Assembly (NCBI GenBank): GCA_017619905.1
Contig: JAFZRK010000164.1
Coordinates: forward strand, 1 to 16,342
Length of the DNA stretch: 16,342 bases
Source of the DNA: Bacillota bacterium
GTDB taxonomy: Bacteria > Bacillota > Clostridia > Peptostreptococcales > Anaerovoracaceae
Reading direction: 5' to 3'
The notes under the pieces were generated by a model. It ran no database searches, was not told where the DNA came from, and worked only from the letters and a program-made list of their open reading frames with translations. A program made the position numbers and the translations under genes. Below are positions 1 to 7,985 of the stretch, piece by piece. Each line of letters begins with the position of its first letter. The first letter of the stretch is position 1.

Positions 1-117
1 CATCTTAGTGAAGCCGTCATCTGCGGTACTGCCGAGATCTTCGTCCGCTGCCTGGACGGCAAAGTAGGACGTGCCCACGACGACGAGACCGGGCTCAACC
101 TTTACAACTTTTACTGA
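1..117 (+). CDS. C-terminal end of an unrecognised protein (partial)
   Basis: An open frame enters at base 1 and ends at TGA 115-117, giving 38 residues that finish in NLYNFY. The stretch has mixed charged and hydrophobic residues (AVICGTAEIFVRCLDGKVG near its start) and looks like the end of a soluble protein, with no membrane segment. The gene begins outside the window. I do not recognise the family; a faint resemblance to C-termini of P1/DmpA-type aminopeptidases was considered and not accepted. The next gene starts 25 bases downstream, so the two may be cotranscribed. Confidence 0.55.
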   Translation, partial: HLSEAVICGTAEIFVRCLDGKVGRAHDDETGLNLYNFY

Positions 118-142
118 TCTGCTCAGCAGTTGAGGTTTGAAC

Positions 143-451
143 ATGACACAGTCTTTCATTATTCCACTTATCCTTTTTATAAAGAATTTCGATCTGGAAT
201 CCGTTCTTCTTGCCTGCGGAATACCATTGTTGGCAGGGATGCCCATCGCGTTTTTCTGCAACCGGAAAACTGCTGTTAGATTCCTCTGTATCTCAGGAGC
301 GGCGGCAGTTGTCATCACCATTCTGTTTCAGTTTCAAAGAAAGATACATTTCTTCGGCAATTTCGGCCTGCTTGTCGGACCGATCGTTACCGCGCTGTTC
401 ATAGGGCTGGCCCTTGGACTGCTGTTGAATGTCTGCTTCAAAAAGCGTTGA
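143..451 (+). CDS. Small hypothetical membrane protein, about three transmembrane helices
   Basis: This codes for 102 residues from ATG 143. GAGGT at 132-136 lies six bases before that ATG but touches the in-frame TTG at 137, so I choose the ATG. The protein is mostly hydrophobic: a first segment runs from the N-terminus through VLLACGIPLLAGMPIAFF, a second is around ISGAAAVVITILFQF, and a third is GPIVTALFIGLALGLLL. A few basic residues lie between them, and the end is basic (CFKKR), which suggests a cytoplasmic C-terminus. No catalytic motif is visible. It follows the truncated gene closely and ends at TGA 449-451, inside an inverted repeat just before the rpsO promoter. I do not recognise a family and assign no function. 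Confidence 0.6.
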   Translation: MTQSFIIPLILFIKNFDLESVLLACGIPLLAGMPIAFFCNRKTAVRFLCISGAAAVVITILFQFQRKIHFFGNFGLLVGPIVTALFIGLALGLLLNVCFKKR

Positions 452-474
452 TTTATTATGTAAAATAACGCTTT
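442..474. repeat. Inverted repeat between the small membrane gene and the rpsO promoter
   Basis: AAAGCGTT at 442-449 is matched by AACGCTTT at 467-474, eight perfect pairs around 17 bases. The left arm covers the end of the upstream gene and the right arm overlaps the -35 hexamer of the rpsO promoter by three bases. No T-run follows the right arm, so a classical intrinsic terminator is unlikely. It could be an operator or a weak 3' end hairpin. The arms share CGCTTT/AAAGCG with the inverted repeat at 5791-5818. Confidence 0.4.
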
Positions 475-500
475 ACAAGCCGCCGTGCCTGTGCTAATAT
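472..500 (+). promoter_or_regulatory. rpsO-pnp promoter
   Basis: TTTACA at 472-477 is separated by exactly 17 bases from TAATAT at 495-500, close to the sigma-70/sigma-A consensus. Transcription would begin near 507, leaving a leader of about 87 bases before the rpsO start codon. Confidence 0.75.
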
Positions 501-506
501 TAGTCG

Positions 507-593
507 TCAATTAAAGGATACCTTTTGCTTCGGCATTCGAATCTCCACCGATGTACGCAGCTTAAGGCGAAAGCAGTAAAGGAGTATTTTTTT
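507..593 (+). promoter_or_regulatory. rpsO 5' leader with two exclusive folds, candidate S15 autoregulatory RNA
   Basis: CCTTT at 521-525 can pair with AAAGG at 513-517 as a small hairpin, or with AAAGG at 578-582, which is the rpsO ribosome site. The second pairing extends on both sides: 518-520 with 585-587, 526-530 with 571-575, and 531-532 with 568-569. Together this makes about 15 pairs with small bulges (583-584, 576-577, 570) and buries the ribosome site. Ribosomal protein S15 represses its own mRNA through leader structures in several bacterial groups, and those structures differ between lineages. That this leader binds S15 is inference. Confidence 0.5.
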
Positions 594-860
594 ATGCTTA
601 CAACAGAAAAGAAAGCAGAGATCATCAAAGAGTACGCTACTTGCGAGAACGACACCGGTTCCCCCGAGGTCCAGGTAGCCATCCTTACCTACAGGATCAA
701 CGAGCTCAACGAGCACCTTAAGGATCATCCGCACGACAATCATTCCAGACGCGGACTTCTTAAGATGGTCGGTCATAGAAGAAATCTTCTGGCTTATCTG
801 AAGGAAAAGGACATAGAGCGCTACAGGACTCTCATCGCCCGTCTCGGACTCAGAAAGTAA
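594..860 (+). CDS. rpsO: 30S ribosomal protein S15
   Basis: The 88-residue product is the usual length of bacterial S15, a primary binder of 16S rRNA that organises the platform of the small subunit. The family signature is clear: NDTGSPEVQVAILTYRI at about residues 22-38, HLKDHPHDNHSRRGLLKMVGHRRNLL at about 42-67, and the end RYRTLIARLGLRK. The start is ATG 594, nine bases after GGAG at 581-584 in an AAAGGAG ribosome site; an upstream extension of the frame to 525 falls in the leader and lacks homology. pnp follows after 132 bases, the classical rpsO-pnp arrangement. Expression is likely controlled by the promoter at 472-500 and possibly by the leader fold. Confidence 0.97.
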   Translation: MLTTEKKAEIIKEYATCENDTGSPEVQVAILTYRINELNEHLKDHPHDNHSRRGLLKMVGHRRNLLAYLKEKDIERYRTLIARLGLRK

Positions 861-873
861 AGAAGTTATCACC

Positions 874-909
874 CCAGGCGGGAGCATATCCCGCCTGGAC
901 TTATTGTGT
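874..909 (+). terminator. Hairpin after rpsO (partial terminator or processing site)
   Basis: A perfect 10-base-pair GC-rich stem, 874-883 with 889-898, has a five-base loop GCATA. It is followed by ACTTATTGTGT, a poor T-run, so termination is probably incomplete and pnp can be read through. It sits 13 bases after the rpsO stop codon and may protect the rpsO 3' end. In E. coli the same position holds a terminator between rpsO and pnp. Confidence 0.65.
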
Positions 910-913
910 AAAA

Positions 914-979
914 GCGGCGGGGGCTTGAGAACTGTACGCACTGCAGATACGGTGCGCAGAGTCGTCAAGCGCTGGCCGC
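914..979 (+). promoter_or_regulatory. Long rod-like hairpin in the pnp leader, candidate RNase III target
   Basis: All helices share one axis at 946.5 without bulges: 914-918 with 975-979, 920-921 with 972-973, 923-928 with 965-970, 931-933 with 960-962, and 937-943 with 950-956, closed by the six-base loop CAGATA. About 24 of 30 opposed positions pair, counting G-U. The structure ends just before the pnp ribosome site (981-988). In E. coli the pnp leader forms a long stem cut by RNase III, after which PNPase represses its own mRNA. The parallel here is by position and shape, not sequence. Confidence 0.6.
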
Positions 980-992
980 GGAAAGAGGAAAA

Positions 993-3113
<2,121 letters not shown>

Positions 3114-3133
3114 TAGTCAACTGAACAAGCAAT

Positions 3134-3173
3134 ACAGAGCATCTGCAATAACTCGGGTGCTCTGTTTCTTTTT
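3134..3173 (+). terminator. Intrinsic terminator of rpsO-pnp
   Basis: ACAGAGCA at 3134-3141 pairs with TGCTCTGT at 3158-3165. The stem may extend inward by two more pairs, one of them G-U. A T-rich run (TTTCTTTTT, 3165-3173) follows. It lies 20 bases after the pnp stop codon. Confidence 0.85.
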
Positions 3174-3209
3174 GCTGTTCTTGTGTGCCCGGGCTTATAT
3201 ACGCGCGTT

Positions 3210-3237
3210 TTGCGAAGCGGCGCATTTGTGTTATAAT
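3210..3237 (+). promoter_or_regulatory. Promoter of the nnrD-dut-dgt unit
   Basis: TATAAT at 3232-3237 is preceded by TG at 3229-3230 with one spacer base, a perfect extended -10 element. TTGCGA at 3210-3215 stands 16 bases upstream as a 4/6 match to the -35 consensus. Transcription would begin near 3244, giving a leader of about 60 bases before nnrD. Confidence 0.75.
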
Positions 3238-3305
3238 ACACGAGTTATAAGTTGTGGACAGAAACGCAGGGCATCACGCATCGTTATTTATTAAGGAGCT
3301 TCATC

Positions 3306-4205
3306 ATGAGCGACTATTACTTTTACGAAGTGTTTCAGGATATTGACGAAAACAGGTTCTTTGAGCGCTTCCCAAAAAAGCCTGAGAACGCTAACAAAGG
3401 AACGTTCGGCAAGATCCTTCTGGTATCAGGCAGTTACGGCATGGCCGGCGCGGCGTGCCTCAATATCATAGGCGCAAAGTCTGTCGGCGCACCTTATATC
3501 CATGTTGCCTTGCCCTCGGATATCTATCCTATCGTTGCCGGACAGCACATCACTCCGGTATATCATCCATTTAATGAGTTTAAGACTGATTCTCCGCTTA
3601 AGGATGCTGAAGACGTCGTATCCGCAATGCTTCCCGGCATTAAAGCCGTATGTTTCGGAAGCGGAGCTGTCAACAACTTAGCCAAGACAAGGATATTCAA
3701 TACTCTTAACAACGAATGCCGGGCTCCTCTGGTCCTGGACGCCGAGGCACTAAAGCTTATAAAATGGGGCTGCGACGATCTCGGCAATATCAAGTGTCCG
3801 CTGATCTTTACGCCTCACCAAGGCGAGTTCTCGGCTCTTTCAGAGGTACCGCTTTCTTCCGTAGTCGAAGACCCTGTCGCCTGTGCAAATGCCTATGCTG
3901 CGGAAAAGAACGTCATAATGGTCCTGAAAGGGCCTCAGACCGTCGTTTCTTCGCCGGACGGCAGATACTACGTCAATAAGAGCGGCAGCAGCGCGCTGGC
4001 TCAGGCCGGAAGCGGAGACGTCCTTGCAGGCATGATGACGGCGATGCTCAGTTTCGTGGAGGATCCGTTCGAAGCCGCCTGCATGGCTGTATATTTCCAC
4101 GGACATCTGGCGGATATCGGCCTGCAGAAACATTCCAGGCAGTGCTTCCCGCTGGAAGACTACATCAGCATTGCCGACGATCTTTTCCTTAAGCGCGGAC
4201 TTTAG
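3306..4205 (+). CDS. nnrD: ADP/ATP-dependent NAD(P)H-hydrate dehydratase
   Basis: The 299-residue protein belongs to the ribokinase-like YjeF C-terminal (CARKD) family, which uses ADP or ATP to dehydrate damaged NADHX and NADPHX back to NAD(P)H. Family marks from ATG 3306 are KGTFGKILLVSGSYGMAGAA (31-50), VCFGSGAV (115-122), LVLDAEALKLI (142-152), FTPHQGEF (168-175), LKGP (207-210) and SSALAQAGSGDVLAGMM (228-244), where D238 is the expected catalytic aspartate. AAGGAG at 3293-3298 lies seven bases before this ATG; an in-frame GTG at 3252 has no such site. The epimerase domain (NnrE) that is fused to this one in many bacteria is absent and must be encoded elsewhere or missing. It is the first gene of a unit with dut and dgt. 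Confidence 0.92.
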   Translation: MSDYYFYEVFQDIDENRFFERFPKKPENANKGTFGKILLVSGSYGMAGAACLNIIGAKSVGAPYIHVALPSDIYPIVAGQHITPVYHPFNEFKTDSPLKDAEDVVSAMLPGIKAVCFGSGAVNNLAKTRIFNTLNNECRAPLVLDAEALKLIKWGCDDLGNIKCPLIFTPHQGEFSALSEVPLSSVVEDPVACANAYAAEKNVIMVLKGPQTVVSSPDGRYYVNKSGSSALAQAGSGDVLAGMMTAMLSFVEDPFEAACMAVYFHGHLADIGLQKHSRQCFPLEDYISIADDLFLKRGL

Positions 4206-4222
4206 TAGAGAAGGGGACTATC

Positions 4223-4735
4223 ATGGAATACAGAGTCGCAAAGTTTGAAAAGGTGAGCTTAAGACAGTTCGCTTCTGATTTCATAACATGCATAGGCGGC
4301 ACAGAGGAAGCCGCAGCAAAACTGTACGGGAACGTCGTTCTTCCGGTGCGCGCCACAGCCGGCTCTGCGGGTTACGATATCATTTCTCCGGTCGATATTA
4401 CTCTGTATCCGGGGGAGGGCATTAAAGTGCCCACAGGCCTTCGCATAAAGATGCAGCCGGGCTGGATGCTTCTGATACTGCCAAAATCCGGCCTGGGAAC
4501 TAAGTTCCGCCTGCAACTGGACAACACGACGGGACTGATCGACTCGGATTATTACGGTTCTGACAACGAAGGCCACATTCAGGTCTCGATAACGAACGAT
4601 TCCAGGAGCGGCAAAGTTGTTCAGATACCGGCCGGAAAGGCGTTCGTACAGGCCGTTCTGGTGCCTCACGGCATAACGGAGGACGATGCAGCGGAAGGAA
4701 AACGCAAGGGCGGCTTCGGTTCCACCGGCGTATAA
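4223..4735 (+). CDS. dut: dUTP diphosphatase (trimeric type)
   Basis: The 170-residue enzyme hydrolyses dUTP to dUMP and diphosphate, keeping uracil out of DNA and feeding thymidylate synthesis. All five trimeric dUTPase motifs are present in variant form: AGYDI (49-53), PKSGLGTK (87-94), GLIDSDYYG with catalytic D107 (104-112), GKAFVQAVLVPHG (138-150), and the C-terminal arm RKGGFGSTG (161-169) with the stacking phenylalanine F165. The N-terminal part of about 40 residues before motif 1 is longer than in E. coli and fits the clostridial form of roughly 165-170 residues. AAGGGG at 4211-4216 lies seven bases before ATG 4223, and only 17 bases separate it from nnrD. Confidence 0.93.
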   Translation: MEYRVAKFEKVSLRQFASDFITCIGGTEEAAAKLYGNVVLPVRATAGSAGYDIISPVDITLYPGEGIKVPTGLRIKMQPGWMLLILPKSGLGTKFRLQLDNTTGLIDSDYYGSDNEGHIQVSITNDSRSGKVVQIPAGKAFVQAVLVPHGITEDDAAEGKRKGGFGSTGV

Positions 4736-4747
4736 AAGGGAGTAAAC

Positions 4748-5767
4748 ATGCTTTTACGGGAAGAGATAGAACAAAGAGAAAGATACACGCTTTCTAAGCT
4801 TGCAGTCCTTTCGGCTGAATCCAAAGGACGCGTATTTCCTGAGGAACAGGACGCTGTCCGCACATGTTTTCAGCGTGACAGGGACCGCATAATCCATTCC
4901 AAGGCGCTCAGGCGCCTCATGCATAAAACACAGGTCTTCCTGTCTCCGGAAGGGGACCACTTTAGGACGCGTCTTACGCATACCCTTGAAGTCTCTCAGA
5001 TCGCAAGGACCATCGCCCGCGCGCTGTGCCTCAACGAGGATCTTACGGAAGCCATCGCCATGGGACACGATCTTGGGCATACGCCTTTCGGACACAACGG
5101 CGAAGCTTACCTTAACGATATACATCCCGGCGGATTCTCCCACAACAAGCAGAGTTTAAGGGTGGTTGACGTAATAGAGCGCGGACCTTCCGGACGTACG
5201 CTCAACCTTACAATGGAAGTAAGAGACGGCATTCTCAACCACTCCGGACCGGACAAGCCGTTCACTCTGGAAGGGCAGATAGTCCGTCTTTCGGACCGCA
5301 TTGCTTACATCAACCACGACATAGACGACGCTCTCAGAGCAGGGGTCATAAGAGAAGAGGATCTTCCTCAGGACTGTCTGGAAGTGCTGGGCCGCTCTCA
5401 CGGCGAAAGAATTAATTATCTTGTTACAGACGCTATCAACTGTTCCGACGAAATGACTGAGATAAAGCAGTCGCAGGAAGCGTTCGAGGCCATGGACGCA
5501 CTCAGGAACTGGATGTTCGGAAACGTCTACAAGAGCCCGCACGTCAAGCAGGAGAAGGAGCTCCGCAGAATCAAGACGCTGATAGAAACGCTCTATCAGT
5601 ACTACCACGAAAGGCCGCAGGAGCTTCCGCGAGAGAACCTGGACCTTCTGGAACAGGACGGCATTGACGAAGTTGTTAAGGACTACATAGCCGGGATGAC
5701 GGACCGCTACGCCATAAAACTCTATACGGACCTGTTCGTTCCGACCGGCTGGAAGCTGGACGACTGA
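4748..5767 (+). CDS. dgt: Deoxyguanosinetriphosphate triphosphohydrolase family (HD domain)
   Basis: The 339-residue HD-superfamily protein would convert dNTPs, classically dGTP, to nucleoside and triphosphate. Metal-binding positions are visible: H78 in RLTHTLEV, H107-D108 in MGHDLGHTPFGH, and D183 in RLSDRIAYINHD. The RDRDRIIHSKALRRLMHKTQV segment (43-63) and the FSHNKQSLRVV segment (130-140) are typical of the dGTPase-like type 2 proteins of about 340 residues common in Gram-positive bacteria. Their substrate choice can be broader than dGTP and cannot be read from the sequence. AAGGGAG at 4736-4742 overlaps the end of dut and lies five bases before ATG 4748. In many relatives this gene precedes dnaG and rpoD; here it follows dut and closes the unit. 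Confidence 0.92.
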   Translation: MLLREEIEQRERYTLSKLAVLSAESKGRVFPEEQDAVRTCFQRDRDRIIHSKALRRLMHKTQVFLSPEGDHFRTRLTHTLEVSQIARTIARALCLNEDLTEAIAMGHDLGHTPFGHNGEAYLNDIHPGGFSHNKQSLRVVDVIERGPSGRTLNLTMEVRDGILNHSGPDKPFTLEGQIVRLSDRIAYINHDIDDALRAGVIREEDLPQDCLEVLGRSHGERINYLVTDAINCSDEMTEIKQSQEAFEAMDALRNWMFGNVYKSPHVKQEKELRRIKTLIETLYQYYHERPQELPRENLDLLEQDGIDEVVKDYIAGMTDRYAIKLYTDLFVPTGWKLDD

Positions 5768-5790
5768 GTTCCGACACAAATGTGAAATAT

Positions 5791-5823
5791 ACGCTTTGCT
5801 ATTGATTTAGCAAAGCGTTTGTT
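5791..5823 (+). terminator. Inverted repeat after dgt: terminator and possible operator
   Basis: ACGCTTTGCT at 5791-5800 and AGCAAAGCGT at 5809-5818 form a perfect 10-base-pair stem with an eight-base loop, followed by the short run TTTGTT. It can end the nnrD-dut-dgt transcript, though the T-run is weak. The loop contains the -35 hexamer of the next operon, so the palindrome could also bind a regulator. Confidence 0.65.
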
Positions 5824-5830
5824 GCATAAT
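5802..5830 (+). promoter_or_regulatory. Promoter of the tctBAC operon
   Basis: TTGATT at 5802-5807 (4/6 match) and CATAAT at 5825-5830 (5/6 match) are spaced by 17 bases. The -35 hexamer lies inside the loop of the palindrome 5791-5818. Transcription would begin near 5837, about 34 bases before tctB. Confidence 0.6.
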
Positions 5831-5870
5831 ATATGAGTAATTTTATATCTTTTGTTGTTCAGGAGTATTT

Positions 5871-6383
5871 ATGAAGATCAAAAACAAAAAAGACATTGGT
5901 TTTGGTATCTTCGGGATTCTGTTCTCCGCCTGGATAATGTATTATTCAATTTGCATCCTTCCGGATGCCAAGAATATGAACGATCCGGGTCCGAGACTGT
6001 TCCCCCTGATAGGCGCTGTAATAATGTTCATCTGTTCTGTTATCGTGCTCATCAAACCGGAACCCGTCAAACTGGATAAGGACGGCAAGCCAAAGCGGTT
6101 CCTTACCAAAAAGCAGTGGGTCAGCGCCGCTGTAATGTTCGGCATGTACATTCTGACAGCCGTACTGTATTATTTGATCGGCTTCACTGCTACAGTTCCG
6201 ATCATGCTTTTCATCATCACGTATCTTATGTCCAAGCAGACCTATCCGGACATGCCCACGAAAAAAAGGATCATCAAGGCCCTCATATTCGCGGTCATTG
6301 CAGGAGCGCTCATCTATTGCGCCTACATCCTTGGACTTCAGGCCAGACTGCCTAAGGGCATAATCTGGAAGATGTTAAAGTAA
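5871..6383 (+). CDS. tctB: Tripartite tricarboxylate transporter, small membrane subunit TctB
   Basis: The 170-residue membrane protein is the small, poorly conserved subunit of TTT-family secondary transporters. Hydrophobic segments lie at about 10-30, 43-62, 83-103, 104-121 and 134-155, compatible with the usual four to five helices. The loop between the first two holds NDPGPRLFPLIGAVIM, which resembles the GPRxFP signature found after helix 1 in TctB proteins, and a basic cytoplasmic loop follows helix 2. The identification rests as much on position, directly before tctA, as on sequence. AGGAG at 5861-5865 stands five bases before ATG 5871. The stop codon overlaps the tctA ribosome site, so the two are likely translated together. 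Confidence 0.88.
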   Translation: MKIKNKKDIGFGIFGILFSAWIMYYSICILPDAKNMNDPGPRLFPLIGAVIMFICSVIVLIKPEPVKLDKDGKPKRFLTKKQWVSAAVMFGMYILTAVLYYLIGFTATVPIMLFIITYLMSKQTYPDMPTKKRIIKALIFAVIAGALIYCAYILGLQARLPKGIIWKMLK

Positions 6384-6395
6384 AGGAGGTCAAAA

Positions 6396-7922
6396 ATGTT
6401 ACAATATTTTGCTGAAGCATTTAAGAGTCTCCTTACGGTTCAGGGCATCATATTCGTAGTCGCAGGATCTCTTGCAGGCGTTATCCTGGGAGCTATCCCG
6501 GGTCTTGGAAGCAGCACGCTCATCGTAGTTCTTCTTCCCATCGCCTATAAAATGGAGCCGGCCATGTGCATGGCGCTGTTCATCTCCATAGTAATAGGCG
6601 GCATGAGCGGCGGATGCATCGGATCGATACTTCTTGGTATCCCGGGCACATCTTCATCGCTCACCACAGTATGGGACGGCTACGAGTTCACAAAACAAGG
6701 AGATCCTGTCAGGCCGCTTTCGGTTGCTGTAATGGCATCCTTCCTCGGAACTCTTCCGTCCGTCATACTTGCAGTATTCACATGCAAGGCGATCGCTGCA
6801 TGGGCCGTAAACCTCTACTTCTGGGAATACGCGGCTCTGTGCTACTGCGCGATCCTTATGGTCGTCGGTCTTTCCAAGGGCAATCTGGCCAAGGGACTCT
6901 TCGGCGCCGGTCTTGCCATATTCATCGCATCGATCGGATCCGATCCTCTGGATGCTTCCGGAAGGTTCATATTATTCAACATTATCGATTTCCGCAACGG
7001 CATCAACCTTATCAGCTTAATGCTCGGTCTGTTCGCCGGCAAGATCATAATGCTTGAGTACGCCAGAGGTGAAAAGGCGAAGAAGGTAGACGTAAAGGTC
7101 GGACGTTTCAAATGGCCGGGCAAGGATCTTAAAGAAAACTTCGCTGGATTCATCCGTTCCTGGATTATCGGTCTTGTCATTGGCTTCATGCCCGGACTCG
7201 GTGGTCCTGTTGCCTCCATAATGGCTTATTCAACGGAGAACATGCTCGCCAAGGATAAGTCGAAGTGGGGCAAAGGAGAGATCATGGGAGTTCTCTCCGG
7301 AGAAACAGCTAAGAACTCCGCCATAGGCGGTGCTCTCATACCGCTGATCGCTCTCGGTATTCCCGGAGATGCTTCCTGCGTACAGTTCATTCAGGCCCTG
7401 CAGCAGAAGAACATACAGCCGAGCCCGCTGCTCATCCAGACCAACCCGGAGATCGTCTATACGCTGTTCACGGCTGCGCTGCTCTCCGCTATAATAATAG
7501 TTCTGTATGAGACCATCGGTATGCCTACGTTCCCGGCGCTGCTTAAGATACCGTATCACTATCTGTACAGCATAGTAATAATGCTTGCTCTTACAGGCGC
7601 TTACATGGCTCAGAGAAACTTCTTCAGTCTGATCGTAATGCTTGTCAGCTGCTGCCTCGCTATTCTGTTTGATATATTCGGCGTATCCAGCTTGCCGTTC
7701 CTCATGGCGTTCATTCTTTCACCAATGCTCGAGAATAACGTCAGAAAGGCAGTGGCAACGTCTCCCGGATTCAAGGGTTTCTTTACCAGACCCATCTCCT
7801 GCGTATTCATCGTCGTCGGTACTCTTGTTCTTCTGTACGGGTTCATTGCTCCGGCTATTAAGAAAGGCAGGAAGTCCAAGAACGATGCAGCAAGAGAGCA
7901 GGCCGCGGAGATCAATGATTGA
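6396..7922 (+). CDS. tctA: Tripartite tricarboxylate transporter, large membrane subunit TctA
   Basis: The 508-residue permease would carry a carboxylate across the membrane with a cation gradient, taking it from the TctC receptor. It shows the TctA hallmark of two homologous halves: GAIPGLGSS at 32-40 and GFMPGLGG at 263-270, each followed by an IPG loop (GIPGTSSS from 81, GIPGDAS from 321). SILLGIPGTSSSLTTVWDGY (77-96) is a close match to the family consensus. About a dozen hydrophobic segments are spread along the chain, and the end is charged. AAAGGAGGT at 6382-6390 is a near-perfect ribosome site five bases before ATG 6396. The substrate cannot be read from this subunit. Confidence 0.95.
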   Translation: MLQYFAEAFKSLLTVQGIIFVVAGSLAGVILGAIPGLGSSTLIVVLLPIAYKMEPAMCMALFISIVIGGMSGGCIGSILLGIPGTSSSLTTVWDGYEFTKQGDPVRPLSVAVMASFLGTLPSVILAVFTCKAIAAWAVNLYFWEYAALCYCAILMVVGLSKGNLAKGLFGAGLAIFIASIGSDPLDASGRFILFNIIDFRNGINLISLMLGLFAGKIIMLEYARGEKAKKVDVKVGRFKWPGKDLKENFAGFIRSWIIGLVIGFMPGLGGPVASIMAYSTENMLAKDKSKWGKGEIMGVLSGETAKNSAIGGALIPLIALGIPGDASCVQFIQALQQKNIQPSPLLIQTNPEIVYTLFTAALLSAIIIVLYETIGMPTFPALLKIPYHYLYSIVIMLALTGAYMAQRNFFSLIVMLVSCCLAILFDIFGVSSLPFLMAFILSPMLENNVRKAVATSPGFKGFFTRPISCVFIVVGTLVLLYGFIAPAIKKGRKSKNDAAREQAAEIND

Positions 7923-7954
7923 TAACAGACCTTTTCTAGCAGGGTTTGTAATAG

Positions 7955-7970
7955 TTAAAGTGTACTTTAA
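7955..7970 (+). promoter_or_regulatory. Small hairpin just before the tctC ribosome site
   Basis: TTAAAG at 7955-7960 and CTTTAA at 7965-7970 pair around the loop TGTA, two bases before the AGGAGGA ribosome site. The tctA-tctC gap of 63 bases holds nothing else I can support. The hairpin may stabilise or define the 5' end of a separate tctC message, but it is AT-rich and weak. Confidence 0.3.
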
Positions 7971-7985
7971 TTAGGAGGAAACACA

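Noticed and set aside
1..117. Assignment of the leading fragment to a DmpA/P1-type aminopeptidase
   Set aside because: The likeness is limited to a few scattered residues; 38 residues are too few to name a family.
442..474. Intrinsic terminator for the small membrane gene
   Set aside because: The loop is 17 bases long and no T-run follows the right arm.
526..535. UUCG tetraloop hairpin in the rpsO leader as the main fold
   Set aside because: It has only three pairs and competes with the longer helix 526-532/568-575.
3252..3305. N-terminal extension of nnrD by 18 residues from GTG 3252
   Set aside because: It has no ribosome site and lies just after the transcription start, while ATG 3306 has AAGGAG seven bases upstream.
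7923..7985. A separate promoter for tctC
   Set aside because: No -35/-10 pair with acceptable spacing was found in the gap.
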